Position numbers and translations under genes: made by a program
In this document: piece after piece, positions 27,990 to 36,929 of the stretch
Layout of the letters: each line of letters opens with the position of its first letter
How positions within the stretch are numbered: the stretch's first letter is position 1
Notes under the pieces: model-generated
What the model saw: only the letters and a program-made list of their open reading frames with translations
What the model was told of the DNA's origin: nothing
Databases searched by the model: none
Assembly (NCBI RefSeq): GCF_913774285.1
Contig: NZ_CAJYHX010000008.1
Location: 124,001 to 188,000, forward strand
Direction: 5' to 3'
DNA length: 64,000 nt
From: an uncultured Sphingomonas sp.
Lineage (GTDB): Bacteria; Pseudomonadota; Alphaproteobacteria; Sphingomonadales; Sphingomonadaceae

Positions 27990-28951
27990 CAGTCGCGCGC
28001 CCCATATTTGCGCGCCAGCACCGCGCAGACGAACAGCTGGAGCTGGTGGAAGATCATCAGCGGCAGCACGATCAGGCTCACCGCGCCGCCGGGAAACAGG
28101 ATCGTCGCCATCGGGATGCCGCTGGCCATGCTCTTCTTCGACCCGCAGAAGACGATGGCGATCTCGTCCTCCTTGCTGAAGCCCAGCTTGCGGCTGCCGA
28201 CCATCGTCGCCGCGATCACGATGCCGAGCAGCACCGCGTTGAACGCCAGCACCAGCGCGAGATCAGCGAGCGACACCCTGCTCCACACCCCCGCCACCAT
28301 GCCCTCGCTGAACGCGGCATAGACGACGAGCAGGATCGAGCCGCGATCCACCACCATGGTCAGCAGCTTGTGCTTGAGGATGAACCCGCCGATCAAGGGC
28401 CGCGCCGCCTGCCCCGCCGCAAAGGGCAGCAGGATCTGCATCGCGATCGATTCCAGCTGGGAGAGCGAGAAGCCTGCGCCGCTGTTGCTAGGCAATAGCA
28501 ACGCCACGAGCAGCGGGGTGATGATCACACCGATCAGATTGGAGAGCGAGGCGCTGCACAAGGCAGCCGGCACGTTGCCGCGCGCGATCGAGGTGAAGGC
28601 GATCGACGACTGCACCGTCGACGGCAGCAGGCAGAGGAACAGGATGCCGAGCGCGATTCCGCCCGGCAGCACCTGTCCGGCCACCGCGTAGGCGCCGAGC
28701 CCGAGGATCGGGAAGAGCAGGAAGGTGCTGAGGAAGACGGTCAGCTGCAGCCGCCAGTTGGTGAGCCCTGCCCAGATCGCCGAAGGGGCCAGTCGGGCGC
28801 CGTAGAGGAAGAACAGCAGCGCCACCGCGATCGTCACGGCCTCGTCCGAAATGCTCGCCCACATGCCTCGAGCAGGGAACAGCGCGGCCAATCCGACCGT
28901 GCCGAGCAGCATCAGCAGATAGGGATCGATCCAACGACGAAGGGCGGCCAT
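27989..28951 (-). CDS. Bile acid:sodium symporter family transporter (BASS, YfeH-like)
   Basis: This 320-residue membrane protein has about ten hydrophobic segments with the BASS signatures LLPSTVQSSIAFTSIARGNV and VFCGSKKSMASGIPMA, where the family's discontinuous crossing helices lie. Characterised relatives move organic acids with sodium or protons. The substrate is unknown. I chose ATG at 28951 (MAALRRWIDPYL); longer frames upstream are not protein-like. It is coupled by overlap to the epimerase gene. Confidence 0.92.
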   Translation of the reverse strand: MAALRRWIDPYLLMLLGTVGLAALFPARGMWASISDEAVTIAVALLFFLYGARLAPSAIWAGLTNWRLQLTVFLSTFLLFPILGLGAYAVAGQVLPGGIALGILFLCLLPSTVQSSIAFTSIARGNVPAALCSASLSNLIGVIITPLLVALLLPSNSGAGFSLSQLESIAMQILLPFAAGQAARPLIGGFILKHKLLTMVVDRGSILLVVYAAFSEGMVAGVWSRVSLADLALVLAFNAVLLGIVIAATMVGSRKLGFSKEDEIAIVFCGSKKSMASGIPMATILFPGGAVSLIVLPLMIFHQLQLFVCAVLARKYGARD

Positions 28952-29015
28952 GCGGGTACTCGCATCATGGAAACTGCGGTGGCCCATGCGCGCGCCCGCA
29001 GTCCCGCGCAAGCGC

Positions 29016-29693
29016 TCAGGCGGCCACCGGCACCTGCACCGGACGCAACCTCTCGCCGTCATCCGCCCAGTCGGTGCGGCGACGGACAAAGGGGTTGAGG
29101 AACAGGAAGGGCAGCTTCACGAACAGCAGTTCGGAGTGGATGAACGTGTCGACCGCCCGCTCCCACCAGCGGGGTTCACGCTTGCCGTTTGCGCGCAGCC
29201 AGCCGTCATAAGGCGCCCAGTGGCTCGGCTCGTCCTTCTCGATGATGCGGAAGATGCGGGTCAGCACCTTGTCGCTCAGCACCGCCGGATGATTCAGCAA
29301 AATGTGGACCTGCTTGTGCCCGCGCTGTTCGGTGAGCGAGATCACCCGGCAGAGCTTCTCGAACTGCGCGTCGTCGTCGATCACCGCCTGGGTATCGAGC
29401 GTGTCGATCGTGCGGCGGAACATGATCTCGACGAAACGGTCGATATGCCCGCAGGTCCGGTCGACCGCGAGCGGCATGCGCCCCTGCAGCTCGAACCAGC
29501 GCTTGAACATATGGTAATGCTTGCGCTCGTCGGCGCGGTGCTTCTCGATCGCGGCGATCAGCGCATGGTCGTCCGGCGCGCGCACCCGCACCGCCTCGAG
29601 CACCCGGTCGATGCTCGTATAGCCGCGATGCTCATTGTAAATGTAGATCGACCCCAAGAGGTCGAGATAGCGGCGACGGAACGCGGGCAACAT
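29016..29693 (-). CDS. Ferritin-like di-iron family protein, function unknown
   Basis: This 225-residue protein has a four-helix pattern with Glu/His pairs in likely metal-binding positions: YIYNEHRGY near residue 20, EKHRADERKHYHMF at 50-63, ISLTEQRGHKQVH near 115-130, and IIEKDEPSHWAPY near 150-160. The repeated E-x2-H spacing fits a ferritin-like di-iron site. The last 60 residues hold a hydrophobic stretch (FVKLPFLFLNPFV). I cannot name a reaction. It lies in a same-strand series with the thioesterase (31-base gap). Confidence 0.7.
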   Translation of the reverse strand: MLPAFRRRYLDLLGSIYIYNEHRGYTSIDRVLEAVRVRAPDDHALIAAIEKHRADERKHYHMFKRWFELQGRMPLAVDRTCGHIDRFVEIMFRRTIDTLDTQAVIDDDAQFEKLCRVISLTEQRGHKQVHILLNHPAVLSDKVLTRIFRIIEKDEPSHWAPYDGWLRANGKREPRWWERAVDTFIHSELLFVKLPFLFLNPFVRRRTDWADDGERLRPVQVPVAA

Positions 29694-29724
29694 TGCGGGA
29701 CGCTATGCGTCCGCCATGTTTCCG

Positions 29725-30135
29725 TCAATCGGCGCTCTTGACGAAGAAATGGTCGATCACGTCCTTGGCGAGCCGCGCCGGACGCTTGGTTTCGGCGTCG
29801 AGGCAGCACCAGCTCGACTTCACCTCGGCCAGCACCTCGGACCCGCGGCGAATGATCGTCTCGTAAAAGGCGCGGGCGCCCTGCACCTTCTCCAGCAGCA
29901 CCGTGGCGACCACGTCGTCCTCGAGAAAGGCCGGGCGGCGATAGGTGATCTCGTGCTTGAGCGCGACCCACAGATGCTCGGCCACCGCCTCTACCGGGGC
30001 GAGCGCCTGCCAGTGGCTCACCACCGCCGCCTGCACCCACTTCAGATAGGACGCGTTGTTCACGTGTCCCATGAAGTCGATATCGTCCTGTTCGACGTCG
30101 ACCCGGAATTCGAAGGGAATCGCAGCGTTGCTCAC
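29725..30135 (-). CDS. Acyl-CoA thioesterase, hotdog fold (4-HBT/YbgC type)
   Basis: This 136-residue protein shows the hotdog thioesterase motif DIDFMGHVNNASYLKWVQ, including the catalytic aspartate in D-x-x-G-H-V-N-N. Strand ALKHEITYRRPAFLEDDVV follows, as in YbgC/FadM. The start is GTG at 30135 (MSNAAIPFEF); no ATG lies in a suitable place, and GCAGGG just before is a weak ribosome site. The family releases free acid from acyl-CoA; acyl chain preference is unknown. Confidence 0.85.
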   Translation of the reverse strand: MSNAAIPFEFRVDVEQDDIDFMGHVNNASYLKWVQAAVVSHWQALAPVEAVAEHLWVALKHEITYRRPAFLEDDVVATVLLEKVQGARAFYETIIRRGSEVLAEVKSSWCCLDAETKRPARLAKDVIDHFFVKSAD

Positions 30136-30241
30136 CCCTGCATCATAGACCAGCACAGGCGAACAAGCGACCCTGCGCACGCTTAAATTGCCGCGGATGG
30201 CACGATCTTGCGCCGGGCACGCATGCCGTAGCGGCAGGCGA

Positions 30242-31015
30242 TCAGGCCGGGCCGATTTCCAGCCGCTTGGCCAGCGTATCCCGACGTGCGTCGAGTTCGT
30301 GACGGGCGCGTTCGAGCAGTTCCAGCTCGGTCGCTTCGAGCAGGTCGTCGACCACGCCGCGCAGGTGCTTGCGCATCGCCGCGCGCGCCCCGTGCGGATC
30401 GCGGGCATGAAGCGCGTCGAGAATCGGGCGATGCTCGTCATAGCGCGGGTTGACGCCGTTGCGGCGCGCGCGATCGAACATGTTGGCGCAGAGCGGCGAG
30501 CGGGTGCGCAGCTCCCACAGATATTCCACCACGCTGCGGATCGCCGCATTGCCTGTCGCATTGGCCACCGCGATGTGGAAGCGGTGATCGGCGTCGAACA
30601 GCGTCGCGTTGCCGGTGGCGGGGTCGGCCATTTCCTCGGCAATGTGATCGAGCTCGGCCAGCTGTTCGGCGGTGATCGACACTGCGGCGAGCGCCGCCGC
30701 CTCGCCCTCGAACAGGATCCGTGCTTCGGTGAGGTCGAACGCGCCGATGTCGAGGTTGAGCGCATCCTCGCGCAGCCCGCCCGAGCTGTCGCGGTGGGTG
30801 ACGTAGAGGCCCGAGCCGTGGCGTGCCTCGATCCAGCCCTTCATCTCCAGCGCGATCATCGCCTCGCGGATCGTCGGCCGGCTGACCTTGTACTCTTCTG
30901 CCAGATCACGCTCGCCGGGCAGACGCGTGCCGGGCGCCCAGCGGCCGCCTTCAATTCCGTCGGCGATCGACGCGGCCACGCGCTGGTAGAGTTTGCTTCG
31001 GTTCAGTTTCATCAC
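30242..31015 (-). CDS. FadR/GntR family transcriptional regulator (FCD domain)
   Basis: This 257-residue protein has the GntR winged helix (LYQRVAASIADGIEGGRWAPG, then LPGERDLAEEYKVSRPTIRE) and an FCD effector domain with metal-ligand-like residues (FDADHRFHIAVANATGN, the usual D-x-x-FH, and later HRPILDALHARD). Such regulators bind organic acids. The gene lies 51 bases after the DauA-like oxidase gene on the same strand and may control that group, which is inference from position. Confidence 0.92.
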   Translation of the reverse strand: MMKLNRSKLYQRVAASIADGIEGGRWAPGTRLPGERDLAEEYKVSRPTIREAMIALEMKGWIEARHGSGLYVTHRDSSGGLREDALNLDIGAFDLTEARILFEGEAAALAAVSITAEQLAELDHIAEEMADPATGNATLFDADHRFHIAVANATGNAAIRSVVEYLWELRTRSPLCANMFDRARRNGVNPRYDEHRPILDALHARDPHGARAAMRKHLRGVVDDLLEATELELLERARHELDARRDTLAKRLEIGPA

Positions 31016-31066
31016 CGACTCTCATAGGCGAGCGACGGGTTTTCGCAAAGCCTTTGGCCTTACCAA

Positions 31067-32140
31067 TCAATCCCGAAAACGATCGGGCAAGTAACGGTCG
31101 GGATCAAGCGCGGGGATCTGCCCCAGCAACAGCTGGCAGGCCAATCGGCTTGCCGCGGGCGCGGTCTGGATGCCGAAGCCCCCCTGCCCGGCGCACCAGA
31201 AGAAGCCGGGCGTCGCGGGATCCAGGCCATAGACCGGCCGCCGATCGGGCGCGAAGCTGCGCAGGCCTGCCCAGCGATGCTCCAGCGCCGCGACGCGCCA
31301 GTCGACCACTTGCTCGAAGCGGTGGATGGCGGTGGCGATGTCGATTTCCTCGGGCGCGGCGTCGCAAGGTGGGCTGTCCACTTCGTCATGCGGCGTGAGC
31401 CACAGGCGCCCGCCCGCCTCGGGCTTGAAGTAGAAGCTGCCGCCAAGGTCGCTGACCAGCGGGCAGCCGGCGGGTGGGGCCGGATCGGTGCGCAGCTGGA
31501 CCATGGTGCGGCGATAGGCGCGGATGCCGATCGGCGCGGCCCCCGCCAGCGCGGCGACCTCGTCCGCCCATGCGCCGGCGGCATTGACCAGCAGGTCTGC
31601 GGCGAACGTGCCGGCCCGTGTGTCCAGCCGCCAGGTGCCGCCCTCGCGCACCGTCCCGGCCAGCCCGGCCGAGCAGTGCAGCACCGCGCCTGCCGCCTTC
31701 GCGCGGGCGAGGAAATGCTGATGCAGCGCGGCGACGTCGATATAGGCGCAGCCGGGCTCGTGCACGCCGAGCGCCCAGTCGTCGCGCAGGCCGGGCACGA
31801 TGCTGCGCGGGTCGACCGCGTGGAGCGCCACGCCGCTGCCCTCGAACGCCGCGAGGAAGGCATCGACTCGCCCCTGGTCGCCGGCCCGCGCCAGATGAAG
31901 TTCCCCCAGCGGATCGAGAAACCCGCCCTCGCGCAGCATCGGGCCCGAGGCGGTGGTGAGCGGCTGGATGTCCGGCCCGCCATAGGTTTCGGACCAGAAG
32001 GCGGCGGAGCGCCCTGTCGCGTGATAGCCGGGCCGCTCTTCCGCCTCGAGCAGCAGCACGCGCGCATGCGGCGCGAGTTCGGCGGCGAGGCTCGCCCCTG
32101 CGATGCCCGCCCCGACGATCGCGACGTCGAACTTGGTCAT
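31067..32140 (-). CDS. FAD-dependent amino-acid dehydrogenase/oxidase, DauA-like
   Basis: This 357-residue protein has the dinucleotide motif AIVGAGIAGASLAAEL at the N-terminus, a GYHATGRSAAFWSETYGGP segment, LLVNAAGAWADEVAAL mid-protein, and the C-terminal AGLRSFAPDRRPVYGLDP with FFWCAGQGGFGIQTAPA. This pattern closely follows the D-arginine dehydrogenase DauA of Pseudomonas aeruginosa as I recall it, so a D-amino acid or related amine is a likely substrate. DauB, its usual partner, is not here. The ATG overlaps the hydrolase stop by 4 bases. Exact substrate is open. Confidence 0.8.
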   Translation of the reverse strand: MTKFDVAIVGAGIAGASLAAELAPHARVLLLEAEERPGYHATGRSAAFWSETYGGPDIQPLTTASGPMLREGGFLDPLGELHLARAGDQGRVDAFLAAFEGSGVALHAVDPRSIVPGLRDDWALGVHEPGCAYIDVAALHQHFLARAKAAGAVLHCSAGLAGTVREGGTWRLDTRAGTFAADLLVNAAGAWADEVAALAGAAPIGIRAYRRTMVQLRTDPAPPAGCPLVSDLGGSFYFKPEAGGRLWLTPHDEVDSPPCDAAPEEIDIATAIHRFEQVVDWRVAALEHRWAGLRSFAPDRRPVYGLDPATPGFFWCAGQGGFGIQTAPAASRLACQLLLGQIPALDPDRYLPDRFRD

Positions 32141-33075
32141 GCGCGCGGCGCCCTCGCGGCGATAAAGCCGTCGATCGTCGCCAGCGCGCGATCGCGCACC
32201 GGATCGGCTTCGCGAAGGATCTCGTGCGCGCTTTCCGGCCCGAAGCGCAGCATCTCCGCTTGCGGCAGCCGCGGCGCGATGCGCAGCGCGGCGCGCGCGT
32301 CGACCAGCCCGTCCGCCTCAGCGATCACGAACAACAGCGGCGTGCGCACCGACTCCAGCGGCGCCGCTTCCAGCGCCGCCATTGAGCGGAACGCCGCGAC
32401 CAGCCATTGCCAGCTCGGGGCGCCGGTCAGCAGCGTGCGGTCCTTGGCCTGCCACCACAGCTCGTCAGCATAGCGCGCGGGGTCGTGGGTGAGCAGGTTG
32501 GCGCGGGTCTCGGTGGTATAGGGCTTCTCGTTGCCCTTCCATGCCGACCGTCGCGGATCGCCGAGCCGCGCCAGCACCCGCGCGATCGGCGGCGCCAGCT
32601 TGCCCAGCGCGCTGCGTACCCCCAGCATCGGCGCGACCAGCACTGCGGCGTCGGGCGCGATGGCTCCCTCGGCCAGCCCGCGCAGCACCAGATGCCCGCC
32701 CATCGAATGGCCCATCACGACGTGCGGCCCTGGCGTCTCCGCCTGCCACTGCGCGGCAAAAGCGCGGAGGTCGTCGATATAGGTCACGAAATCGTCGATA
32801 TGGCCGCAATCGCCCTTGGGCGTCAGCCGCCCGGATCCGCCCTGCCCGCGCCAGTCTAAGGCGGTGATCGTCCAGCCCTGCCCGTGCCAATGCGCGAAGC
32901 TTTCCAGATACTTCTCGAACACGTCACCGCGGCCGGTCTGGAACAGGATGCTGCCGCGCGGGGTACCCTCGGCCGGCCAGTGGAAGCGGCGGAGCGGCCA
33001 GCCATCGGGGGCACTCCAGCGGTCGATCACCGCGCCCTCGGGGATCGCACGCGCAAAATTCCGGGAAACTGCCAT
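32137..33075 (-). CDS. Alpha/beta hydrolase (serine, S33/lysophospholipase-like)
   Basis: This 312-residue protein has the nucleophile elbow GHSMGG with Ser124, an oxyanion-region LDWRGQGGSGR, and a late AEADGLVD giving the likely Asp. The histidine is near the end, in ESAHEIL. The fold is that of monoacylglycerol lipase or lysophospholipase relatives; acyl ester or amide substrates are possible. It is translationally coupled to the DauA-like gene by a 4-base overlap. A 48-base divergent gap separates it from cpaA. Confidence 0.85.
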   Translation of the reverse strand: MAVSRNFARAIPEGAVIDRWSAPDGWPLRRFHWPAEGTPRGSILFQTGRGDVFEKYLESFAHWHGQGWTITALDWRGQGGSGRLTPKGDCGHIDDFVTYIDDLRAFAAQWQAETPGPHVVMGHSMGGHLVLRGLAEGAIAPDAAVLVAPMLGVRSALGKLAPPIARVLARLGDPRRSAWKGNEKPYTTETRANLLTHDPARYADELWWQAKDRTLLTGAPSWQWLVAAFRSMAALEAAPLESVRTPLLFVIAEADGLVDARAALRIAPRLPQAEMLRFGPESAHEILREADPVRDRALATIDGFIAARAPRA

Positions 33076-33123
33076 GCCGCGTGGTTACGGTTTCGTAAGC
33101 CGGTCCGTCTACCCATTTGGCCC

Positions 33124-33600
33124 ATGGGGGCGATCTTCCAGGCCTGTCTGCTCGGCGCGCTGGCGCTGCTCCTGCTCTCCGCCGGGATCGAGGACGTGCG
33201 CTTCCGCACCATCGCCAATGCCAAGAACGCCGCGATCGCGCTCGCCGCGCCGCTCTGGTGGTGGGCGAGCGGCATGGCGCTGTGGCCCGACGTCGCGCTG
33301 CAGATCGGCTGCGCCGCGATCGTCTTCGCGCTGTTCATCGGCGTGTTCGCCATCGGCGCGATGGGCGGTGGCGACGTCAAGCTGATCGGCGCGCTCGCGC
33401 TGTGGCTGCCGCTGGTGCCGTTGTTGCGCATGCTGGTGCTGATGTCGCTGCTGGGCGGCGCGCTGACGCTGGGGATGCTGCTCCACCAGCGGCTGCGCCG
33501 CCGCGGCAGCACCGGCGCGATCGAGGTGCCGTACGGCGTCGCGATCACGCTCGGCGCCGGATTTGTCCTCTACGAACCGATTCTTAACCGGATTGGGTGA
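33124..33600 (+). CDS. cpaA: Prepilin peptidase (CpaA/TadV type)
   Basis: This 158-residue polytopic protein is an A24 aspartyl peptidase. The two catalytic aspartates are in GIEDVRFRTI near residue 22 and in GGGDVKLIGA, the GxGDxK motif, near residue 84. It lacks the methyltransferase domain of PilD, as is normal for Tad systems. It would process the Flp pilin and pseudopilins. It opens the Tad locus that runs to 40186. The ATG at 33124 was chosen because it begins the first membrane helix. Confidence 0.9.
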   Translation: MGAIFQACLLGALALLLLSAGIEDVRFRTIANAKNAAIALAAPLWWWASGMALWPDVALQIGCAAIVFALFIGVFAIGAMGGGDVKLIGALALWLPLVPLLRMLVLMSLLGGALTLGMLLHQRLRRRGSTGAIEVPYGVAITLGAGFVLYEPILNRIG

Positions 33601-33656
33601 TGCTTAACGCCGCCACAACCGGGTCGGCCAAAGAATACGAAAAGGCGTAGTTCAAC

Positions 33657-34691
33657 ATGGACGCACGTAGGCTATTGCTGCTCGTCGGCGCGTTGCTGGT
33701 CGCCGGCATCACCGCGTTCATGGCGCGCACGCTGGTGCTCGGCTCGGCCGCACCCGCTGCCGGGGCGATGGCGCCGGGAGCGCCCGCAGCTGCTGCCGCG
33801 CCGGTCAACACCACCGAAGTGCTGGTCGCCAAGCGCGCACTCCCGGTGGGCACGATCCTCGACGCCACCGCGCTCGAATTCCGCCCCTGGCCCAAGGACC
33901 TCGTGGAAGGTGCGTACTATGTCCGCGGCGAGAGTGAGCCCGCCAAGCTGCAGGGCGCTGTTGTCCGCTTCGCGGTGCCTGCCGGCCAGCCGGTGACGCA
34001 GGGCGCGCTGGTCAAGCCCGGCGACCGCGGCTTCCTTGCCGCAGCACTCGGCCCCGGCATGCGCGCCGTCACCGTTCCCGTTTCCGCCCAGAGCGCCGTC
34101 GCGGGCTTCGTCTTCCCGGGCGATCATATCGACCTGATCCTCACCCAGACGGTGAGCGGCGAAGGCGCGCCGCTGCGCGCCTCGGAAACCGTGCTGCGCA
34201 ACCTGCGCGTTCTCGCCACCGACCAGCGCACCGACAAGCAGACCGACGACAAGGGCAAGACCGTGGTGACCGCCTATTCGACCGTCACCGTCGAGGCGAC
34301 GCCGAAGATCGCCGAGAAGATCGCCGTCGCCCAGACCGTCGGCACCCTGTCGCTGTCGCTGCGCTCGCTCGCCGATACGCAGACCGACCTCGACGAGGCG
34401 ATCGCCAGCGGTGCGGTGAGCGTGCCCGACGATCCCAAGAAGGAAAAGGCGTTCCTCGCCCGCGCGACCAGCCGTCCGCAGGACGATGGCGATTCCTATG
34501 TCACCGGCGCCGATGTGTCGCGCTTCCAGCGTCGTACCGTGCCGGCCACGCAGGGCCCGCCCCCCGGCACGGCTGCGCCCGCCGCTGCGGCGGTGAACAG
34601 CGCGCCGGTAGCGGCACAACCGATCGGCCCGGTGGTGCGCGTCGTGCGCGGCAGCGATGCCAGCCTCGTCCCCGTCGGCGGAAAGAACTGA
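33657..34691 (+). CDS. cpaB: Flp pilus assembly protein CpaB (RcpC)
   Basis: This 344-residue protein has an N-terminal membrane anchor (LLLLVGALLVAGITAFM), then an alanine-rich linker and a SAF domain (TTEVLVAKRALPVGTILD). VPVSAQSAVAGFVFPGDHID marks the RcpC/CpaB core. It acts at the outer-membrane secretin during Tad pilus assembly. The stop codon lies one base from the cpaC ATG, so the genes are tightly coupled. Confidence 0.93.
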   Translation: MDARRLLLLVGALLVAGITAFMARTLVLGSAAPAAGAMAPGAPAAAAAPVNTTEVLVAKRALPVGTILDATALEFRPWPKDLVEGAYYVRGESEPAKLQGAVVRFAVPAGQPVTQGALVKPGDRGFLAAALGPGMRAVTVPVSAQSAVAGFVFPGDHIDLILTQTVSGEGAPLRASETVLRNLRVLATDQRTDKQTDDKGKTVVTAYSTVTVEATPKIAEKIAVAQTVGTLSLSLRSLADTQTDLDEAIASGAVSVPDDPKKEKAFLARATSRPQDDGDSYVTGADVSRFQRRTVPATQGPPPGTAAPAAAAVNSAPVAAQPIGPVVRVVRGSDASLVPVGGKN

Positions 34692-34692
34692 G

Positions 34693-36273
34693 ATGCAGCG
34701 CTCCCCCCTCCTCGGCGCCGCGACCCTCGTCGCGCTGCTCGCCGCTCCGCATGCGCTCGCGCAGAACCGCAGCGCCAAGCCCGTCGCCCGAATGGCGCAG
34801 CTGCCCGCCGGCAGCCAGCGCCCGGTGCGCGAGGTGCTGCTGTCGATCGGCGAGGGCGAGCTCGTCACCCTTCCCGCCGCCGCGGCCAATGTCTGGACCT
34901 CAAACCCAAGCGTCGCCGACGTCTATGTCGCGAGCAGCCGACAGATCCACCTCTACGGCAAGGCGTTCGGCGAGGCGACGGTGTTCGCCACCAATGCCGC
35001 CGGGGCGGTCGTCTATTCGGCGAACATCCGCGTCAGCCAGAACATCAGCAGCATCGATGCGATGATGAAGGCGGCGATGCCCGATGCGGACATCACCGTC
35101 ACCACCGTCGGTCAGCTCGCGGTGCTCAACGGCACCGTCCGCTCGCCGCAGGACAGCGAGCAGGCGGAACGGCTGCTCACCACGATGCTCAACCCGGGCG
35201 TCAAGCTCAGCGACCCCAACGCGTCGCTCAAGATCGGCGTGGTCAACCGGCTGCGCACGGCGACGCCGCTGCAGGTGCAGCTGCAGGTCCGCTTCGCCGA
35301 GGTGAGCCGCAGCTTCGTCAAGAACCTCAACGTCAACCTGACCAATCGCGATCGCGGCAGCTTCCTGTTCGGCATCAGCCAGGGCAAGGCGGGGACGATC
35401 ACCACTAACACCGGCACCACCGCGGACCCCGCCACGGGCGCGCCGCCGGGGGCCAGCATCTTCTCCTTCCCCGCGCCCAGCACCGGCAACACGATGCTCG
35501 GTGCGGCCGGCCGCTTCCTCGGCACCGATCTGCTCGCCAGCCTCGATTTCGGCGAGACGATCGGCCAGGTCTCCACCCTCGCCTCGCCCAGCCTCGTCGC
35601 GCTGTCGGGCGAGACCGCCAATTTCCTCGCGGGCGGCGAAATCCCGATCCCGATCGCGCAGGCACTCGGCACGACGACGGTGGAATACAAGCAATACGGC
35701 GTCAGCCTCGCCTTCACTCCCACCGTGCTGGCGGACGGGCGGATCTCGCTGCACGTCCGCCCCGAGGTTTCGCAGCTCTCCTCCTCGGGGGCGGTAACGC
35801 TGGCCAACACGACCATCCCCGCGCTCACCACGCGGCGCAGCGAGACGACGGTGGAGATGGGCTCGGGCGAGAGCATGGTGATCGGCGGGCTGCTGCAGAA
35901 CAGCCACAACAACTCGATTACTAAGACGCCGGGCCTGGGCGACATGCCGATCCTCGGCGCGCTGTTCCGCTCGAATGCGTTCCAGCGCAACGAGACCGAG
36001 CTGGTGATCGTGATCACGCCGTACCTCGTCCGCCCGGTCAACGCGAACCAGATCCGCCTGCCGACCGACGGCTACAAGGCACCCAACGATTTCGACCGTA
36101 TCTTCCTGGGCTCGCTGGGCGAGGGCAAGTCAGGCGGCGAGCGGCCGATGCCGAGCATGGCGCCGCAAAGCGCGGCCCCCGCCACCGGCGCGCTGGTCCC
36201 CGCCCCGATCGCGCCGGCCAGCCCACCCCGCAAATCCAAGAACGCCGCCGCCGCGCCGGGCTTCGGCCTGTGA
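34693..36273 (+). CDS. cpaC: Tad secretin CpaC (RcpA)
   Basis: This 526-residue protein has a signal peptide and forms the outer-membrane pore. It has an N-terminal pilus-specific region (VWTSNPSVADVYVASSRQ), a BON-like segment and the secretin core with VASPSLVAL-like LASPSLVALSGETANFLAGGE split into shorter runs here, then VEYKQYGVSLAFTP and ETELVIVITPYLVRPV. The C-terminal extension is rich in alanine and proline. cpaD starts at its stop codon (TGATG). Confidence 0.93.
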   Translation: MQRSPLLGAATLVALLAAPHALAQNRSAKPVARMAQLPAGSQRPVREVLLSIGEGELVTLPAAAANVWTSNPSVADVYVASSRQIHLYGKAFGEATVFATNAAGAVVYSANIRVSQNISSIDAMMKAAMPDADITVTTVGQLAVLNGTVRSPQDSEQAERLLTTMLNPGVKLSDPNASLKIGVVNRLRTATPLQVQLQVRFAEVSRSFVKNLNVNLTNRDRGSFLFGISQGKAGTITTNTGTTADPATGAPPGASIFSFPAPSTGNTMLGAAGRFLGTDLLASLDFGETIGQVSTLASPSLVALSGETANFLAGGEIPIPIAQALGTTTVEYKQYGVSLAFTPTVLADGRISLHVRPEVSQLSSSGAVTLANTTIPALTTRRSETTVEMGSGESMVIGGLLQNSHNNSITKTPGLGDMPILGALFRSNAFQRNETELVIVITPYLVRPVNANQIRLPTDGYKAPNDFDRIFLGSLGEGKSGGERPMPSMAPQSAAPATGALVPAPIAPASPPRKSKNAAAAPGFGL

Positions 36274-36929
36274 TGCGCCCGTCGAGGAGAACCGCCTTGT
36301 TGCCGCGCCCTGCTCTCGCCCTGCTCGCCCCCGCGCTGCTGCTCGCCGGTTGCGCGGGCTATAATGGCGGCCTCGATTCGGTGCACCAGCCGATCGTCAG
36401 CCGCCAAGACCTGACGCTCGACCTCCAGGCCGACGGCAGCCGGCTCGCCCCCGGCGAAGACCGTCGCCTCGCCGAATGGATGGGCGCGATGAACCTGCGC
36501 TATGGCGACCGCATCGCGATCGACGACGGCGCCGACGGCAGCACCGGCCGCAGCGACATCGCCGCCGCCGCCGGGCGCTACGGCCTGCTGCTCGCCGATC
36601 GCGCGCCCGCCACGGGCCGCCCGGACTCGCCGGGCACCGTCCGCGTGGTGCTCACCCGCACCAGCGCCGCGGTGCCGGGCTGCCCCGACTATCGCCATTT
36701 CAGCGGCGCGACCGCCGATGCCAGCACCAGCTCCAATTTCGGCTGCGCGACTGCCGCGAACCTCGCCGCGATGGTCGCCGACCCGGCCGATCTGGTGCGC
36801 GGCGCCCCAGGCGCCCCCACCGCCGACCCGCTGACCGTCAGCAAGGCGATCGGCGCCTATCGCGCGGCCGCGCCCAGCGGCGGTGGCGGCGGCACGGTAA
36901 AGGCCGAATCGAGCGGGGGTCCGAAGTGA
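36273..36929 (+). CDS. cpaD: Tad pilus lipoprotein CpaD
   Basis: This 218-residue protein has a signal peptide ending in the lipobox LLAGC. Conserved elements are LAEWMGAMNLRYGDRIAID and the C-terminal CPDYRHFSGATADAS with SNFGCATAANLAAMVADP, the two-cysteine signature of CpaD. It is thought to help place the secretin. The ATG at 36273 overlaps the cpaC stop; a GTG one codon before is an alternative. Confidence 0.9.
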   Translation: MRPSRRTALLPRPALALLAPALLLAGCAGYNGGLDSVHQPIVSRQDLTLDLQADGSRLAPGEDRRLAEWMGAMNLRYGDRIAIDDGADGSTGRSDIAAAAGRYGLLLADRAPATGRPDSPGTVRVVLTRTSAAVPGCPDYRHFSGATADASTSSNFGCATAANLAAMVADPADLVRGAPGAPTADPLTVSKAIGAYRAAAPSGGGGGTVKAESSGGPK

